Part shown: positions 25,013 through 33,811 of the stretch, piece by piece | Layout of the letters: each line of letters begins with the position of its first letter | How positions within the stretch are numbered: position 1 is the first letter of the stretch | Assembly: GCF_000515395.1 (NCBI RefSeq) | Contig: NZ_KI911782.1 | Coordinates: 2,602,606-2,666,605 of the forward strand | Length of the DNA: 64,000 nt | Reading direction: 5' to 3' | Source of the DNA: Jiangella gansuensis DSM 44835 | Lineage (GTDB): Bacteria; Actinomycetota; Actinomycetes; Jiangellales; Jiangellaceae | Position numbers and translations under genes: made by a program | Notes under the pieces: generated by a model | The model's database searches: none | Seen by the model: the letters and a program-made list of their open reading frames with translations, nothing else | Told to the model about the DNA's origin: nothing

Positions 25013-25950
25013 CAGGCGGCCTCCTCCTCGGCCGGGTCGCCGTCGTCGGCGACCACCGAGCGGAACAGCTCGGCCAGCGACGGCCACACCGGGGTGAACT
25101 GGCGGACCGGGCCGAGGGCACGGGCCGCGTCGAGCAGGGCTTGGTCGTCGGTGCCGGCCGGCAGCTCGACGAGCACACCGCCGGCTGCGCTGCCGCGAGT
25201 GTCGTCGATGACACGGAGGCCGGGTAACTGCCCGGCCAAGGCGTCGACCCACCCGGGCGCTGTGTCGACCTGCAGCCGGTAGCGTCCGGCGGCGTCGCCG
25301 CGCAATGCCTCGACGGTGCCGTCGGCCACCATGCGGCCGGCCCGGATGATGCCGACGGCGTCGCACAGCCGCTCCACCAGGTCGAGCTGATGGCTGGAGA
25401 AGACGACGGCGGCACCGGCGTCGACCCGGGAGCGCAGCACCGCGGCCATGGCGTCGACGCCCATCGGGTCCAGGCCGCTGAACGGCTCGTCGAGCACCAG
25501 TACCGCCGGGTCGTGCACCAGAGCGGCCGCCAGCTGGACCCGCTGCTGGTTGCCCAGCGACAGCGACTCGACCCGATCGGAGGCGCGTTCGCTGAGGGCG
25601 AGCGACTCCAGCAGGTCCGTCGCGGCCGTCTCGGCTGTGAGACGCGCCACACCGTGCAGCTGGGCCAGGTAGACGAGATGCTCGTGGACGCGCATCTTCG
25701 GATAGAGGCCGCGCTCCTCCGGCATGTAACCGAACTCACGCCGGATGCCCGCGTCGAGTTCACGCCCGTTCCAGCGGACCACGCCGCCGTCGGGCTCGAG
25801 GACCCCGAGGACGATGCGCATCGCGGTGGTCTTGCCGGCACCGTTCGTGCCGACGAAGCCGTACATCTGCCCAGGTCGGACCGTAAACGAAAGGTTCTCG
25901 AGCGCGACGACGTCACCGTAGCGGCGGGAGATGCCGTCGATCTGGAGCAT
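25012..25950 (-). CDS. ABC transporter ATP-binding protein (NatA-like)
   Basis: A 312-residue ATPase with Walker A GTNGAGKTT (about 35-43), signature LSLGNQQRV (about 131), Walker B VLVLDEPFSGLD (about 150-161) and the H-loop SSHQLD. The C-terminal DUF4162 extension is typical of ABC-2 exporters of the NatA type. ATG 25950, preceded by a 275-base gap (25951-26225) in which no gene is seen. First gene of a two-gene operon with the permease. Confidence 0.92.
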   Translation of the reverse strand: MLQIDGISRRYGDVVALENLSFTVRPGQMYGFVGTNGAGKTTAMRIVLGVLEPDGGVVRWNGRELDAGIRREFGYMPEERGLYPKMRVHEHLVYLAQLHGVARLTAETAATDLLESLALSERASDRVESLSLGNQQRVQLAAALVHDPAVLVLDEPFSGLDPMGVDAMAAVLRSRVDAGAAVVFSSHQLDLVERLCDAVGIIRAGRMVADGTVEALRGDAAGRYRLQVDTAPGWVDALAGQLPGLRVIDDTRGSAAGGVLVELPAGTDDQALLDAARALGPVRQFTPVWPSLAELFRSVVADDGDPAEEEAA

Positions 25951-26225
25951 GCGGTTCCTCTCGTCTCCGGTGCTGGGCCGCTCCCAGCCTGCAGGGTGGA
26001 ATCCTCGCAGGTCTCATCCTGTGGGACGGTGCTCCGGATCGGTCCTGAGGACGACCGGGCGCACGCTCGGAGGAGGTGCGGCGCAGCACACAGCGGACTC
26101 ACCGGAGGGGTGCCGTGCGAAACGGGGTACCGATCAGGCAGAATCTGCCGCTCGGAGCGGGCACAACCTTGGGTCGCTGTGCGTTACACGACGGACCACT
26201 ACGCGCCCAGTGAGGGGGATCGAAC

Positions 26226-26525
26226 ATGGCAACCGACTACGACGCGCCACGCAAGACCGACGAGGAAATGTCGGAGGACTCGCTGGAGGAGCTCAAGAAT
26301 CGGCGGATGGACAAGGCGTCGGGCATCGTCGACGTCGACGAGTCCGACCTGAACGAGTCGATGGAGCTTCCTGGTGCGGACCTGTCGAACGAGGAGCTGG
26401 CGGTACGTGTGCTGCCGCGGCAGGCGGACGAGTTCACCTGCTCGCAGTGCTTCCTCGTGCATCACCGCAGCCAGCTGGCGAAGGAGAAGAACGGGCAATT
26501 GATCTGCCGCGACTGCGCAGCCTGA
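26226..26525 (+). CDS. DUF4193 family protein
   Basis: A 99-residue acidic protein conserved across actinobacteria. The C-terminal half carries two Cys pairs, FTCSQCFLVHH and LICRDCAA, in a probable zinc ribbon; the N-terminal half is charged and helical (SLEELKNRRMDKASG). Its role is not known. ATG 26226 follows a GGGGGA ribosome site. The upstream sequence has a small inverted repeat GGCAGA-a-TCTGCC at 26137-26149. Its last 24 coding bases form the first unit of a tandem repeat. Confidence 0.9.
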   Translation: MATDYDAPRKTDEEMSEDSLEELKNRRMDKASGIVDVDESDLNESMELPGADLSNEELAVRVLPRQADEFTCSQCFLVHHRSQLAKEKNGQLICRDCAA

Positions 26526-26652
26526 GTTGGCAGCTTGGGCGCGGTCGCGTTCGTGTGCAGTCATCTGCCGCGACCGCGCAGCCTGAGTTGACAGCGTGGG
26601 CGCGGTCGCGTTCGTGTGCAGTGATCTGCCGCGACCGCGCAGCCTGAGTTGC
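26502..26652 (+). repeat. 61-bp tandem repeat of the DUF4193 gene end
   Basis: Two full 61-base units (26502-26562, 26563-26623) and a partial third (26624 to about 26652). The first starts within the DUF4193 gene, covering the codons for ICRDCAA and the stop. Each junction forms a hairpin with perfect 11-bp arms, GCGCGGTCGCG and its complement (26539-26549 with 26569-26579; 26600-26610 with 26630-26640). The unit therefore doubles the terminator hairpin of the gene. Confidence 0.85.
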
Positions 26653-26668
26653 CCGCCTGATTGCCCCG

Positions 26669-27127
26669 TCAGTGGCCGGTGGTCTGACGCGCCGCCTCGA
26701 GCACGGCCTTGAGCCGCTCGGGGCGGCGCGTCGACACCAGCCAGTACGGCGTCGGGTCGGCGGGGTCATCGACCCCGATGCGGACGACGGCGGGCAGGTA
26801 GCCCCTGATCGTCAGGTACGCGCGCGGGTCGAGTTCCGGACCACGAGCCGCCCGAGCCGCCTCGCCGTCCAGCGCCTCCACGGTGCCGACGACCGACAGC
26901 GGCAGCCGCGCCCGTCCGACTGTCAGCGTCGTGTCGTCGACGCTGACAGCGGGTCTGCTGTAAGCGAACAGCACGCACGCCCCGATCACCAGCACGATGC
27001 CGCTGACCGGCGCCCCCACCTGCGGGCCGTAGGCGTAGTAATAGACGATCCACGCCGAGACGGCCAGGCCCAGCAGGTAGAGCCACCACCGCACCGGCGC
27101 GGTCAGGCGTTCGTGGTAACGAGTCAC
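26669..27127 (-). CDS. DUF3093 family membrane protein
   Basis: A 152-residue protein with two adjacent N-terminal membrane segments (WWLYLLGLAVSAWIVYYY and SGIVLVIGACVLFAYS, about 13-60) and a cytoplasmic beta-rich domain, as in the actinobacterial DUF3093 family of unknown function. The start at GTG 27127 begins VTRYHERLTAPVRWW, the family N-terminus. It is divergent from the thioesterase gene and converges on DUF4193 across the tandem repeat. Confidence 0.87.
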   Translation of the reverse strand: MTRYHERLTAPVRWWLYLLGLAVSAWIVYYYAYGPQVGAPVSGIVLVIGACVLFAYSRPAVSVDDTTLTVGRARLPLSVVGTVEALDGEAARAARGPELDPRAYLTIRGYLPAVVRIGVDDPADPTPYWLVSTRRPERLKAVLEAARQTTGH

Positions 27128-27164
27128 TCCAGCAGGGTGCCACGGATCGCGGCACGCGGACCGG

Positions 27165-27170
27165 TAGGGT
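27165..27170 (+). promoter_or_regulatory. -10 box of leaderless thioesterase gene
   Basis: TAGGGT ends 8 bases before GTG 27179 with no ribosome site between. It supports that start and a leaderless message for the thioesterase-dut transcript. Confidence 0.5.
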
Positions 27171-27178
27171 CGACGTTC

Positions 27179-27703
27179 GTGATCGAACGGCATCCCGACG
27201 CGCCGGCGCCCGGCGCCCCGATCGCCTCGCACTACCGCATGTGCGTCGGCTGCGGACCGGACCACCCGACCGGGCTGCACGTGACCGTCACCGCCGGTGA
27301 GGGCCTGACGGTCTCCGGTCGCTTCACTGTCACCGACGACCACCAGGGCGCTCCCGGTCTCGCGCACGGAGGCATGCTGTCGCTGGCGTTCGACGAGGTT
27401 CTCGGCTCGTTGATCTGGCTCATCGGCAAACCCGCAGTCACCGGACACCTCGAGACGTCGTACCGCCGGCCGGTCCCCGTCGGCACCACCCTGTACATCG
27501 ACGCCGTCGTCGACGGCGCGGAGGGCCGCAAGATCTACATGTCCGCAACCGGCCGCGAGAACGCCGCGGACGGGCCGGTGAGCGTCACCGCGTCCGCCAT
27601 CTTCGTCGTCGTGCCGGCCACCCACTTCGTCGAGCACGGCCGCGCGGTGGCCGCGTCCGACCTGTCCGACGCGGCCGCCAGGGTCGCGGAGGTGAACCCG
27701 TGA
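27179..27703 (+). CDS. PaaI-family hotdog thioesterase
   Basis: A 174-residue hotdog-fold protein. It has the [16 protein letters not shown] opening common in actinobacterial members, the active-site region [17 protein letters not shown] (about 63-79) and the [15 protein letters not shown] strand. It probably hydrolyses an acyl-CoA, substrate unknown. GTG 27179 is favoured by the TAGGGT box. Its stop overlaps the dut start (GTGA, 27700-27703), so the two are co-translated. Confidence 0.88.
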   Translation: MIERHPDAPAPGAPIASHYRMCVGCGPDHPTGLHVTVTAGEGLTVSGRFTVTDDHQGAPGLAHGGMLSLAFDEVLGSLIWLIGKPAVTGHLETSYRRPVPVGTTLYIDAVVDGAEGRKIYMSATGRENAADGPVSVTASAIFVVVPATHFVEHGRAVAASDLSDAAARVAEVNP

Positions 27704-28263
27704 GCGCAACTGCCGAGACACGCGACGACGGTGCGGCGGGAGCCCGCCCCGTGGACGTCCTGATCACCCGCCTGGACCCGGATGTGCCGCTGCCGGGCTA
27801 CGCCCATCCCGGCGATGCCGGCGCCGACCTGGTGACCACCAGCGACGTGACCATTCCGCCGGGCGACCGGGCCATGGTCGGTACGGGCATCGCGATCGCG
27901 CTGCCGGCGGGTTACGCTGCATTCGTCCACCCGCGCTCCGGACTGGCGCATCGGCTCGGGGTGAGCATCATCAACACCCCGGGCACGGTCGATGCGGGGT
28001 ACCGCGGCGAGATCAAGGTGGTGCTGGTCAACCACGACCTACGCGAACCGGCCGTGTTCGGGCGCGGCGACCGGGTCGCGCAGCTGGTCATCCAGCGGGT
28101 CGAGCGGGCCAGATTCCACGAGGTCGAGCGGCTACCCGGGTCGGCACGGGGCGACGGCGGGTACGGGTCGACGGGCACCTCGTCGGCCGCCAATGGGCCG
28201 GCGGACATGCCGGTCACGCAGGGGCCGGCGGAGACGCCGGCCACCGACGACGGAAGGAAGTAA
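27700..28263 (+). CDS. dut: Deoxyuridine 5'-triphosphate nucleotidohydrolase
   Basis: A 187-residue trimeric-type dUTPase that hydrolyses dUTP to dUMP and diphosphate, keeping uracil out of DNA. All five motifs are visible: [39 protein letters not shown] and [10 protein letters not shown]. About 26 extra residues follow motif 5 (ending [10 protein letters not shown]), a Pro/Ala-rich tail longer than usual. GTG start overlaps the thioesterase stop. DUF3710 follows after 5 bases. Confidence 0.95.
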   Translation: MSATAETRDDGAAGARPVDVLITRLDPDVPLPGYAHPGDAGADLVTTSDVTIPPGDRAMVGTGIAIALPAGYAAFVHPRSGLAHRLGVSIINTPGTVDAGYRGEIKVVLVNHDLREPAVFGRGDRVAQLVIQRVERARFHEVERLPGSARGDGGYGSTGTSSAANGPADMPVTQGPAETPATDDGRK

Positions 28264-28268
28264 TCCAG

Positions 28269-28985
28269 GTGTTGGGACGGCGGCGCCGCGGCGGCGATGA
28301 CGGCCAGGAGCTGGCCGAGCAGGCCGCGAATGACACGTCCGGCGGCGAGCCCGGCCAGGGTGCCGGAACGGACGCCGACGACGCGGGCGAGTCGCCCAAG
28401 GCCGACCGTACCGGCGGACCGTTCGACGAGTCCGAGGTGGATCTGGACGAGGCCCGGTCCGGCCGCATCGACCTCGGCGGCATGCTCGTCAAGGGCGCCG
28501 CGGGCATGAAGCTCCAGCTCCAGGTCGACCAGCGCACCGGCAACGCGACCAGCGCCGTGCTCACCGTCGGCGAGGCCGCGGTGCAGCTCATCGCGGTGGC
28601 CGCGCCGCGCAGCAGCGGCCTGTGGGGGCAGACCCGGCTGCAGATCGTCCAGGACGCCAAGCGCCGCGGAGGCCGCGCCGAGGAGGCGTCCGGGCCCTTC
28701 GGACCCGAGGTCCGGGTCGTGGTCCCGGTGCAGGCGCCCGACGGCAAGCAGCGGCTGCAGCCGTCGCGGGTGTCCGGCATCGACGGGCCGCGCTGGATGC
28801 TGCGCGCGACCTTCCTCGGCAAGGCCACCACGGACGCGGCAGTGTTCAGCCAGCTCGTCGAGCTCGTCCGGCAGACCGTCGTCATCCGCGGGTCGCAGCC
28901 GATGGCACCCGGCGACGTCATCGCGCTCAAGCCTCCGGCGGGCAGCCAGGCACCGGTGTCGCCGGACCAGCCGCTGCAAGCCTGA
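28269..28985 (+). CDS. DUF3710 family protein
   Basis: A 238-residue protein conserved downstream of dut in actinobacteria, function unknown. An acidic, disordered N-terminus (about 1-55, after a basic MLGRRRRGGDD start) precedes the folded domain (about 60-225), which includes GPFDESEVDLDE and GIDGPRWMLRATFLGKA. GTG start at 28269, 5 bases after dut. Confidence 0.9.
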   Translation: MLGRRRRGGDDGQELAEQAANDTSGGEPGQGAGTDADDAGESPKADRTGGPFDESEVDLDEARSGRIDLGGMLVKGAAGMKLQLQVDQRTGNATSAVLTVGEAAVQLIAVAAPRSSGLWGQTRLQIVQDAKRRGGRAEEASGPFGPEVRVVVPVQAPDGKQRLQPSRVSGIDGPRWMLRATFLGKATTDAAVFSQLVELVRQTVVIRGSQPMAPGDVIALKPPAGSQAPVSPDQPLQA

Positions 28986-29006
28986 CACTTGAGCTCACCG
29001 GCGCAT

Positions 29007-29012
29007 TAGGCT
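29007..29012 (+). promoter_or_regulatory. -10 box of leaderless OB-fold gene
   Basis: TAGGCT ends 7 bases before GTG 29020, with no ribosome site between. It suggests an internal leaderless transcript for the OB-fold/DUF3159 pair. CTGACA at 28982-28987 is a possible -35 box (19-base spacer). Confidence 0.5.
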
Positions 29013-29019
29013 CGATGTC

Positions 29020-29406
29020 GTGAGTGGGAACTCCGGGCGCAGAGGAATATGGGGCGCCATCACGCGGTGGGCCGCCTCCGACCAGGAGGTCGAGGCCGAG
29101 GAACTGCGCGACGACGCACGGGAGGCCGGCTGCCAGCCGCTGGCGAACGTCGACGACCGCACCACCGTCCGGGTGCGCGGGGTGCTGCAGTCGGTCACGC
29201 TGCAGCCTCGGCTCGGAACCCCGGCTCTGGAAGCCGACTTGTTCGACGGCTCCGGGTCGGTGACACTGGTCTGGCTCGGCCGCCGGCGCATCGCCGGCAT
29301 CAGCTGCGGGCGCCGGCTCGTCGCCACCGGCCGGGTGGCCACCTTCGACGGACGCAGGGTCATGTACAACCCCCGATACGAGCTGCTGCCCGCAGGGCTG
29401 GAGTGA
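29020..29406 (+). CDS. OB-fold nucleic-acid-binding protein
   Basis: A 128-residue protein whose core (about 40-120: VDDRTTVRVRGVLQSVTLQ to ATGRVATFDGRRVMYNPRY) is a single OB-fold similar to anticodon/RecG-type OB domains. Homologues sit between DUF3710 and DUF3159 in many actinobacteria, function unknown. GTG 29020 is supported by the TAGGCT box. DUF3159 starts 4 bases after the stop. Confidence 0.88.
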   Translation: MSGNSGRRGIWGAITRWAASDQEVEAEELRDDAREAGCQPLANVDDRTTVRVRGVLQSVTLQPRLGTPALEADLFDGSGSVTLVWLGRRRIAGISCGRRLVATGRVATFDGRRVMYNPRYELLPAGLE

Positions 29407-29410
29407 AGAG

Positions 29411-30169
29411 TTGAGTCAGAGCGAGTCCGGGCCCGAGGGCGACGCCCACCAGCACGTCGACGGGGCCGGGGGTGGCGCCGGCACCGGGACGAGCGCCAGC
29501 CCGGCCAGGCAGAGCTGGGTGCAGGCCATCACCGCCGACGAGCGGTTCCGCCCCCAGGACGCGCTCGGCCCCGCGGCCATGCTCGATGCCGGACTGCCGC
29601 TGGCCATCTTCACCGTCGTCTACACCGCGGCCGGCCGCGATCTGCAGCTGTCACTGTGGGTCGCGCTCGGCGCCGGGGTCCTCCTGGGCGTCGTGCGGCT
29701 GCTGCGCCGGGAGCGGCTGCAGAACGTCGTCGCCGGCTTCCTCGGCCTGGGCATCGCCGCGTTCCTGGCCAACCGCACCGGCCGGGCCGAGGACGTGTTC
29801 CTGCCCGGCCTGCTCATCAACGTCGGCTACGGCCTGGCCTTCCTCGTGTCGGTGCTGGCCCGCTGGCCGATGATCGGCGTGTTCGTCGGCTTCGCCACCA
29901 ACCAGGGCACCGCCTGGCGACGCGACCTCGCGTTGGTGCGTGCGTTCACCCTGGCCACGCTGCTCTGGGTGGGCATGTTCGCCGTCCGGCTGGCCGTCCA
30001 GGCGCCGCTGTACTTCGCCGGTGAAGACCAGCTCGGCTGGCTCGCCGGGGCCCGGCTGGTCATGAGCTGGCCGCTGTTTCTGCTGGTCGCCTACGCATCA
30101 TGGCTGATCGTGCGGCCCGCGTACCGGGCACACCAGGCGCGGCAGGCCGCGCCTGACCCCGCGGGGTGA
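29411..30169 (+). CDS. DUF3159 family membrane protein
   Basis: A 252-residue membrane protein with a Ser/Gly/Ala-rich N-terminus (about 1-35) and six or seven hydrophobic segments. It shows the family pattern GPAAMLDAGLPLAIFTVVY, then FVGFATNQGTAWRRDLAL. Function unknown. TTG start at 29411. It ends the dut-region cluster and converges on the TrkA genes. Confidence 0.87.
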   Translation: MSQSESGPEGDAHQHVDGAGGGAGTGTSASPARQSWVQAITADERFRPQDALGPAAMLDAGLPLAIFTVVYTAAGRDLQLSLWVALGAGVLLGVVRLLRRERLQNVVAGFLGLGIAAFLANRTGRAEDVFLPGLLINVGYGLAFLVSVLARWPMIGVFVGFATNQGTAWRRDLALVRAFTLATLLWVGMFAVRLAVQAPLYFAGEDQLGWLAGARLVMSWPLFLLVAYASWLIVRPAYRAHQARQAAPDPAG

Positions 30170-30200
30170 TCAACAGGGAGCCAGAAGCCCTGCGCCCGCC

Positions 30201-30222
30201 TGACCTGATCAACCTCAGGTCA
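30201..30222. terminator. 8-bp stem between convergent DUF3159 and TrkA genes
   Basis: TGACCTGA (30201-30208), loop TCAACC, TCAGGTCA (30215-30222). It is a short symmetrical hairpin 31 bases after the DUF3159 stop in a 164-base convergent gap and may serve both directions. No T-tract. Confidence 0.4.
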
Positions 30223-30333
30223 CGTCACCCGCCGCAGGGACGTACCGGGTGGGTTTCGTGGCCGGGTGCGACCACGCGGCGAGTGACGTGCGGTGAGGTG
30301 CGCACCCTGCCGGGGTGGCAGCGCCCTGAACGC

Positions 30334-30999
30334 TCAGGCGTCGTGCGGGGAGAGGAGGTTCTCCAGCTGCTTCTCTCGCTCCGGCGCGGCGACGAACAGC
30401 AACTCGTCGCCGGATTCAAGCGGCAGGTCGGGTAGCGGGGTGTGGACGTGCTTGCCGCGGATGATCGACACCAGCGACGTGTCGACGGGCCAGGCGACGT
30501 CGGCGACCGCGGTCCCGACGATGGGGGAGTCGACCGGCAGCGTCAGTTCGACCAGGTTCGCCTCGCCCTGGCGGAAGCTGAACAGGCGCACCAGGTCGCC
30601 GACGCTCACCGCCTCCTCGACCAGCGCGCTCATGATGCGCGGGGTGGACACGGAGACATCGACGCCCCAGCTCTCGTTGAACATCCACTCGTTGCGTGGG
30701 TGGTTGACCCGCGCCACCACCCGCGGCACCCCGAACTCCGTCTTGGCCAGCAGCGAGACGACGAGATTGACCTTGTCGTCGCCGGTGGCGGCGATGACGA
30801 CGTTGCAGCGGTCCAGCGCCGCCTCCTCGAGCATGGACAGCTCGCACGCGTCCGCGAGCAGCCACTCGGCCTCAGGGACGCTGGCCGCCTTGATGGCCTT
30901 GGTCTCCTTGTCGATGAGCAGGACGTCGTGGCCGTTGGCCAGCAGCTCCGCGGCGATCGAGCGCCCGACGTTGCCGGCGCCGGCGATGGCTACCCGCAT
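30334..30999 (-). CDS. TrkA/RCK potassium-channel regulatory protein (second of pair)
   Basis: A 221-residue cytoplasmic RCK protein with a TrkA-N Rossmann domain (GAGNVGRS, about 6-13; acidic end in LLIDKE) and a TrkA-C domain (about 140-215). Such proteins bind NAD(H)/ATP and c-di-AMP or similar ligands and gate K+ transporters. It is coupled to the first TrkA gene (TGATG at 30999); both are exactly 221 residues. In mycobacteria the equivalents are called CeoB/CeoC. Confidence 0.9.
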   Translation of the reverse strand: MRVAIAGAGNVGRSIAAELLANGHDVLLIDKETKAIKAASVPEAEWLLADACELSMLEEAALDRCNVVIAATGDDKVNLVVSLLAKTEFGVPRVVARVNHPRNEWMFNESWGVDVSVSTPRIMSALVEEAVSVGDLVRLFSFRQGEANLVELTLPVDSPIVGTAVADVAWPVDTSLVSIIRGKHVHTPLPDLPLESGDELLFVAAPEREKQLENLLSPHDA

Positions 31000-31664
31000 C
31001 AGTCCTCCACCTCCGGGGCGGTCGCGAAGACGTGGGTGACACGCGTGACCTCGTCGGAGCGCACCAGCACATGGACGAGGTCGCCATCCTGGATGACGGT
31101 GTCGGCCTGCGGAAGGATGCCGTCGCCGTAGCGGGTCAGGAACGCGACCCGGGCGTGGGCGGCCTCCTCGAGCTTCGCCACCGAGCTGCCGATCCAGCCG
31201 GTGGCGACCGGCAGCTCGGCCAGCTGGATGGTGCCGGTCGGGTCGACCCACTCGGTCTGTGCACCCTCCGGGAACAGCCGGCGCAGGATCTGGTCGGCGG
31301 TCCACCGCACCGTCGCGACAGTGGGGATGCCCAGTCGCTGATAGACCTCGGCGCGCCCAGGGTCATAGATGCGGGCGACCACGTTGTCGACTCCGAAGGT
31401 CTCGCGGGCCACCCGCGCCGCCAGGATGTTGGAGTTGTCGCCACTGCTGACCGCGACAAAGGCGCCGGCTCGTTCGATGCCCGCCTCGACGAGGACGTCC
31501 CGGTCGAAGCCGACTCCGGACACCGTCGAGCCCTCGAAGCCCGGCTGCAGCCGCCGGAACGCCTCGGGGTTCTGGTCGACGATGGCGACGGTGTGATCGT
31601 GCGACTCCAGGATGTGCGCGACGGTCGACCCGACCCTCCCGCAGCCCATGATGACGACGTGCAC
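30999..31664 (-). CDS. TrkA/RCK potassium-channel regulatory protein (first of pair)
   Basis: A 221-residue RCK protein, MHVVIMGCGRVGSTVAHIL at the N-terminus and a TrkA-C domain at the end. The GTG at 31664 has a ribosome site (AGAGGA) and gives the canonical start. It heads an operon with the second TrkA gene and is divergent from a KimA-like permease, 93 bases away. The pair probably regulates potassium uptake by that permease or by a channel encoded elsewhere; no TrkG/KtrB-like membrane gene is in the window. Confidence 0.9.
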   Translation of the reverse strand: MHVVIMGCGRVGSTVAHILESHDHTVAIVDQNPEAFRRLQPGFEGSTVSGVGFDRDVLVEAGIERAGAFVAVSSGDNSNILAARVARETFGVDNVVARIYDPGRAEVYQRLGIPTVATVRWTADQILRRLFPEGAQTEWVDPTGTIQLAELPVATGWIGSSVAKLEEAAHARVAFLTRYGDGILPQADTVIQDGDLVHVLVRSDEVTRVTHVFATAPEVED

Positions 31665-31743
31665 TGTGGTCCTCTCACGCGAGGTCAGGCGAGGCCGTAC
31701 TCGCCGTGTCGCGGTCGACGTTACACGGCATGACTTCAAGGCA

Positions 31744-31749
31744 TACCAT
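31744..31749 (+). promoter_or_regulatory. -10 box of leaderless KimA-like permease gene
   Basis: TACCAT ends 8 bases before GTG 31758. The alternative TTG at 31749 would overlap the box, so GTG 31758 is preferred. The short promoter leaves no room for a 5' leader or riboswitch. Confidence 0.5.
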
Positions 31750-31757
31750 TGCCGATC

Positions 31758-33764
31758 GTGCCGAAGCTCGGCGATATTTCGAAGCGACTGATCATCGGCC
31801 GGAAGCTGGCCAGTGATCGGATGGGCCATACGCTGCTGCCCAAGCGGCTGGCGCTCCCGGTCTTCGCCAGTGACCCGCTGTCCTCGGTCACCTATGCGAC
31901 CCAGGAGATCCTGGTCATCCTGACCCTGGGCGGGCTGGCCTTCCTCCACTTCACGCCCTGGGTCGCCGCCGTCGTCGTGCTGCTGCTGGTCACGGTCGTG
32001 GCGTCGTATCGGCAGCTGGTACGTGCCTACCCGACCGGTGGTGGCGACTTCGAGGTCGCGAACACCAACCTGGGGCCCACCGCCGGCCTGGTCGTCGCCA
32101 GCGCGCTGCTCATCGACTACGTGCTGACGGTGGCGGTGTCGGTGTCGGCGGGTGTGGACAACCTGATCTCCGCGATACCGGAGCTGGCCGAGTACCGGGT
32201 GGGCATCGCGCTGGGCATCGTGGTGCTGCTGGCCGCGGTGAACCTGCGCGGCATCAAGGAGAGCGGCAAGGCGTTCGCGGTGCCGACATACCTGTTCGTC
32301 GTGGGCATCGGCGCGATGATCGTGTGGGGCCTGGGCAAGACGGCGTTCGGCGACGACCCGGTCGCCGAGTCGGCAGCGTACGACGTCGAGGCCGAGATGA
32401 CGAACCTGGGCGGCATCGCGCTGATGTTGCTGGTGCTGCGGGCGTTCGCGTCCGGCTGTACGGCGTTGACCGGGGTCGAGGCGATCGCCAACGGGGTCCC
32501 CGCGTTCCGCAAACCCAAGGCGAAGAACGCCGCGACGACGCTGGCGATCATGGGCGCGCTGTCGATCACGATGTTCGCCGGTATCACCACGCTGGCGGTC
32601 ATCGCGGACGTCCGGTACGTCGAGTACCCCTGCGACCTGGTCGGCTTCGACTGCACGCAGCCGCAGCCGACCGTGATCTCACAGCTGGCCGCGGCAGTCT
32701 TCGGCGGCGGGAGCATCCCGTTCTACTACGTCCAGGGCGCCGCCGCGCTGATCCTGATCCTCGCCGCGAACACCGCGTTCAACGGGTTCCCGCTCCTGGG
32801 GTCGATCCTGGCGCAGCATCGCTACGCGCCACGGCAGCTGCACACACGCGGGGACCGGCTGGTCTTCAGCAACGGCATCATCATGCTGGCGGTCATGGCC
32901 GGGGTGCTGATCGTGGTGTTCGACGCCTCGGTGACCCGGTTGATCCAGCTGTACATCGTGGGTGTGTTCACGGCGTTCACGTTCGGGCAGACCGGCATGG
33001 TGCGGCACTGGAACCGCCTCCTGGCCGCGGGGCCGACCAGCGTCGAACGCCGGTCCATCCTGCGCTCGCGGGTCATCAACGCCACCGGGGCGTCACTGAC
33101 CGGCGTCGTGTTGGTGGTCGTGCTGGTCACGAAGTTCACCCACGGCGCCTGGCTCGTCGTGGCGATGATGCCGGTGCTCTTCCTGCTGATGCGCGGCATC
33201 CGGCAGCACTACGACACCACGGCCACGGAACTGGAGGTGGAGGACTGGCCGGCCGAGTCACTGCTGCCGTCGAGGGTGCACGCCGTCGTGCTGGTGTCGC
33301 GGCTGCACAAACCGACGGTTCGGGCCATCGCGTACGCCCGGGCGGCCAGGCCGGACATCATCGAGGCCATCACCGTCGAGGTCGACGCCGACGCCACCGC
33401 CGCGCTGCTGGACGAATGGGACCGGCACGACATCCCGGTGCCGCTGCGGGTGCTGGACTCGCCGTACCGCGAGATCGCCCGCCCGGTCGTGGAGTACGTC
33501 CGGGCCATCCGCCGCGCCAGCCCGCGCGACATCGTCACCGTCTATGTGCCGGAGTACGTGGTGGGCCGTTGGTGGGAACGGCTGCTGCACAACCAGAGCG
33601 TCTTCTGGCTCAAGGGCAGGCTGCTGTTCACCCCGGGCGTGATGGTGACGAGCGTGCCGTGGCAGTTGCGCTCGGCCGTCGGCGCCGGCCAGCCGAAGAA
33701 CGCCCGGCAGGCGCCGGGCGACGTGCGACGAGGGGAGATCCGCCGGGGTGGTGGGTCGTCCTGA
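31758..33764 (+). CDS. APC-superfamily permease, KimA-like potassium transporter
   Basis: A 668-residue membrane protein. About twelve hydrophobic segments occupy residues 35-485, followed by a soluble C-terminal domain (about 505-640) with an alpha/beta, Usp-like look (AVVLVSRLHKPTVRAIAYARA). The opening LLPKRLALPVFASDPLSSVTYAT and the C-terminal domain match the APC branch containing KimA, the proton-coupled K+ importer of Bacillus. The divergent pair of RCK proteins supports a potassium role. Amino-acid transport remains possible, since many of these are annotated only as APC permeases. Confidence 0.85.
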   Translation: MPKLGDISKRLIIGRKLASDRMGHTLLPKRLALPVFASDPLSSVTYATQEILVILTLGGLAFLHFTPWVAAVVVLLLVTVVASYRQLVRAYPTGGGDFEVANTNLGPTAGLVVASALLIDYVLTVAVSVSAGVDNLISAIPELAEYRVGIALGIVVLLAAVNLRGIKESGKAFAVPTYLFVVGIGAMIVWGLGKTAFGDDPVAESAAYDVEAEMTNLGGIALMLLVLRAFASGCTALTGVEAIANGVPAFRKPKAKNAATTLAIMGALSITMFAGITTLAVIADVRYVEYPCDLVGFDCTQPQPTVISQLAAAVFGGGSIPFYYVQGAAALILILAANTAFNGFPLLGSILAQHRYAPRQLHTRGDRLVFSNGIIMLAVMAGVLIVVFDASVTRLIQLYIVGVFTAFTFGQTGMVRHWNRLLAAGPTSVERRSILRSRVINATGASLTGVVLVVVLVTKFTHGAWLVVAMMPVLFLLMRGIRQHYDTTATELEVEDWPAESLLPSRVHAVVLVSRLHKPTVRAIAYARAARPDIIEAITVEVDADATAALLDEWDRHDIPVPLRVLDSPYREIARPVVEYVRAIRRASPRDIVTVYVPEYVVGRWWERLLHNQSVFWLKGRLLFTPGVMVTSVPWQLRSAVGAGQPKNARQAPGDVRRGEIRRGGGSS

Positions 33765-33811
33765 CCGGTCGGCAGCGCAGAGTCCGGGGCACCTCCGCCG
33801 TCGGCACCGAG

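Noticed and set aside
31665-31757. A ydaO-type c-di-AMP riboswitch before the KimA-like permease
   Set aside because: The promoter appears to start transcription at the GTG, and the 93-base divergent gap is too short for the riboswitch plus promoter.
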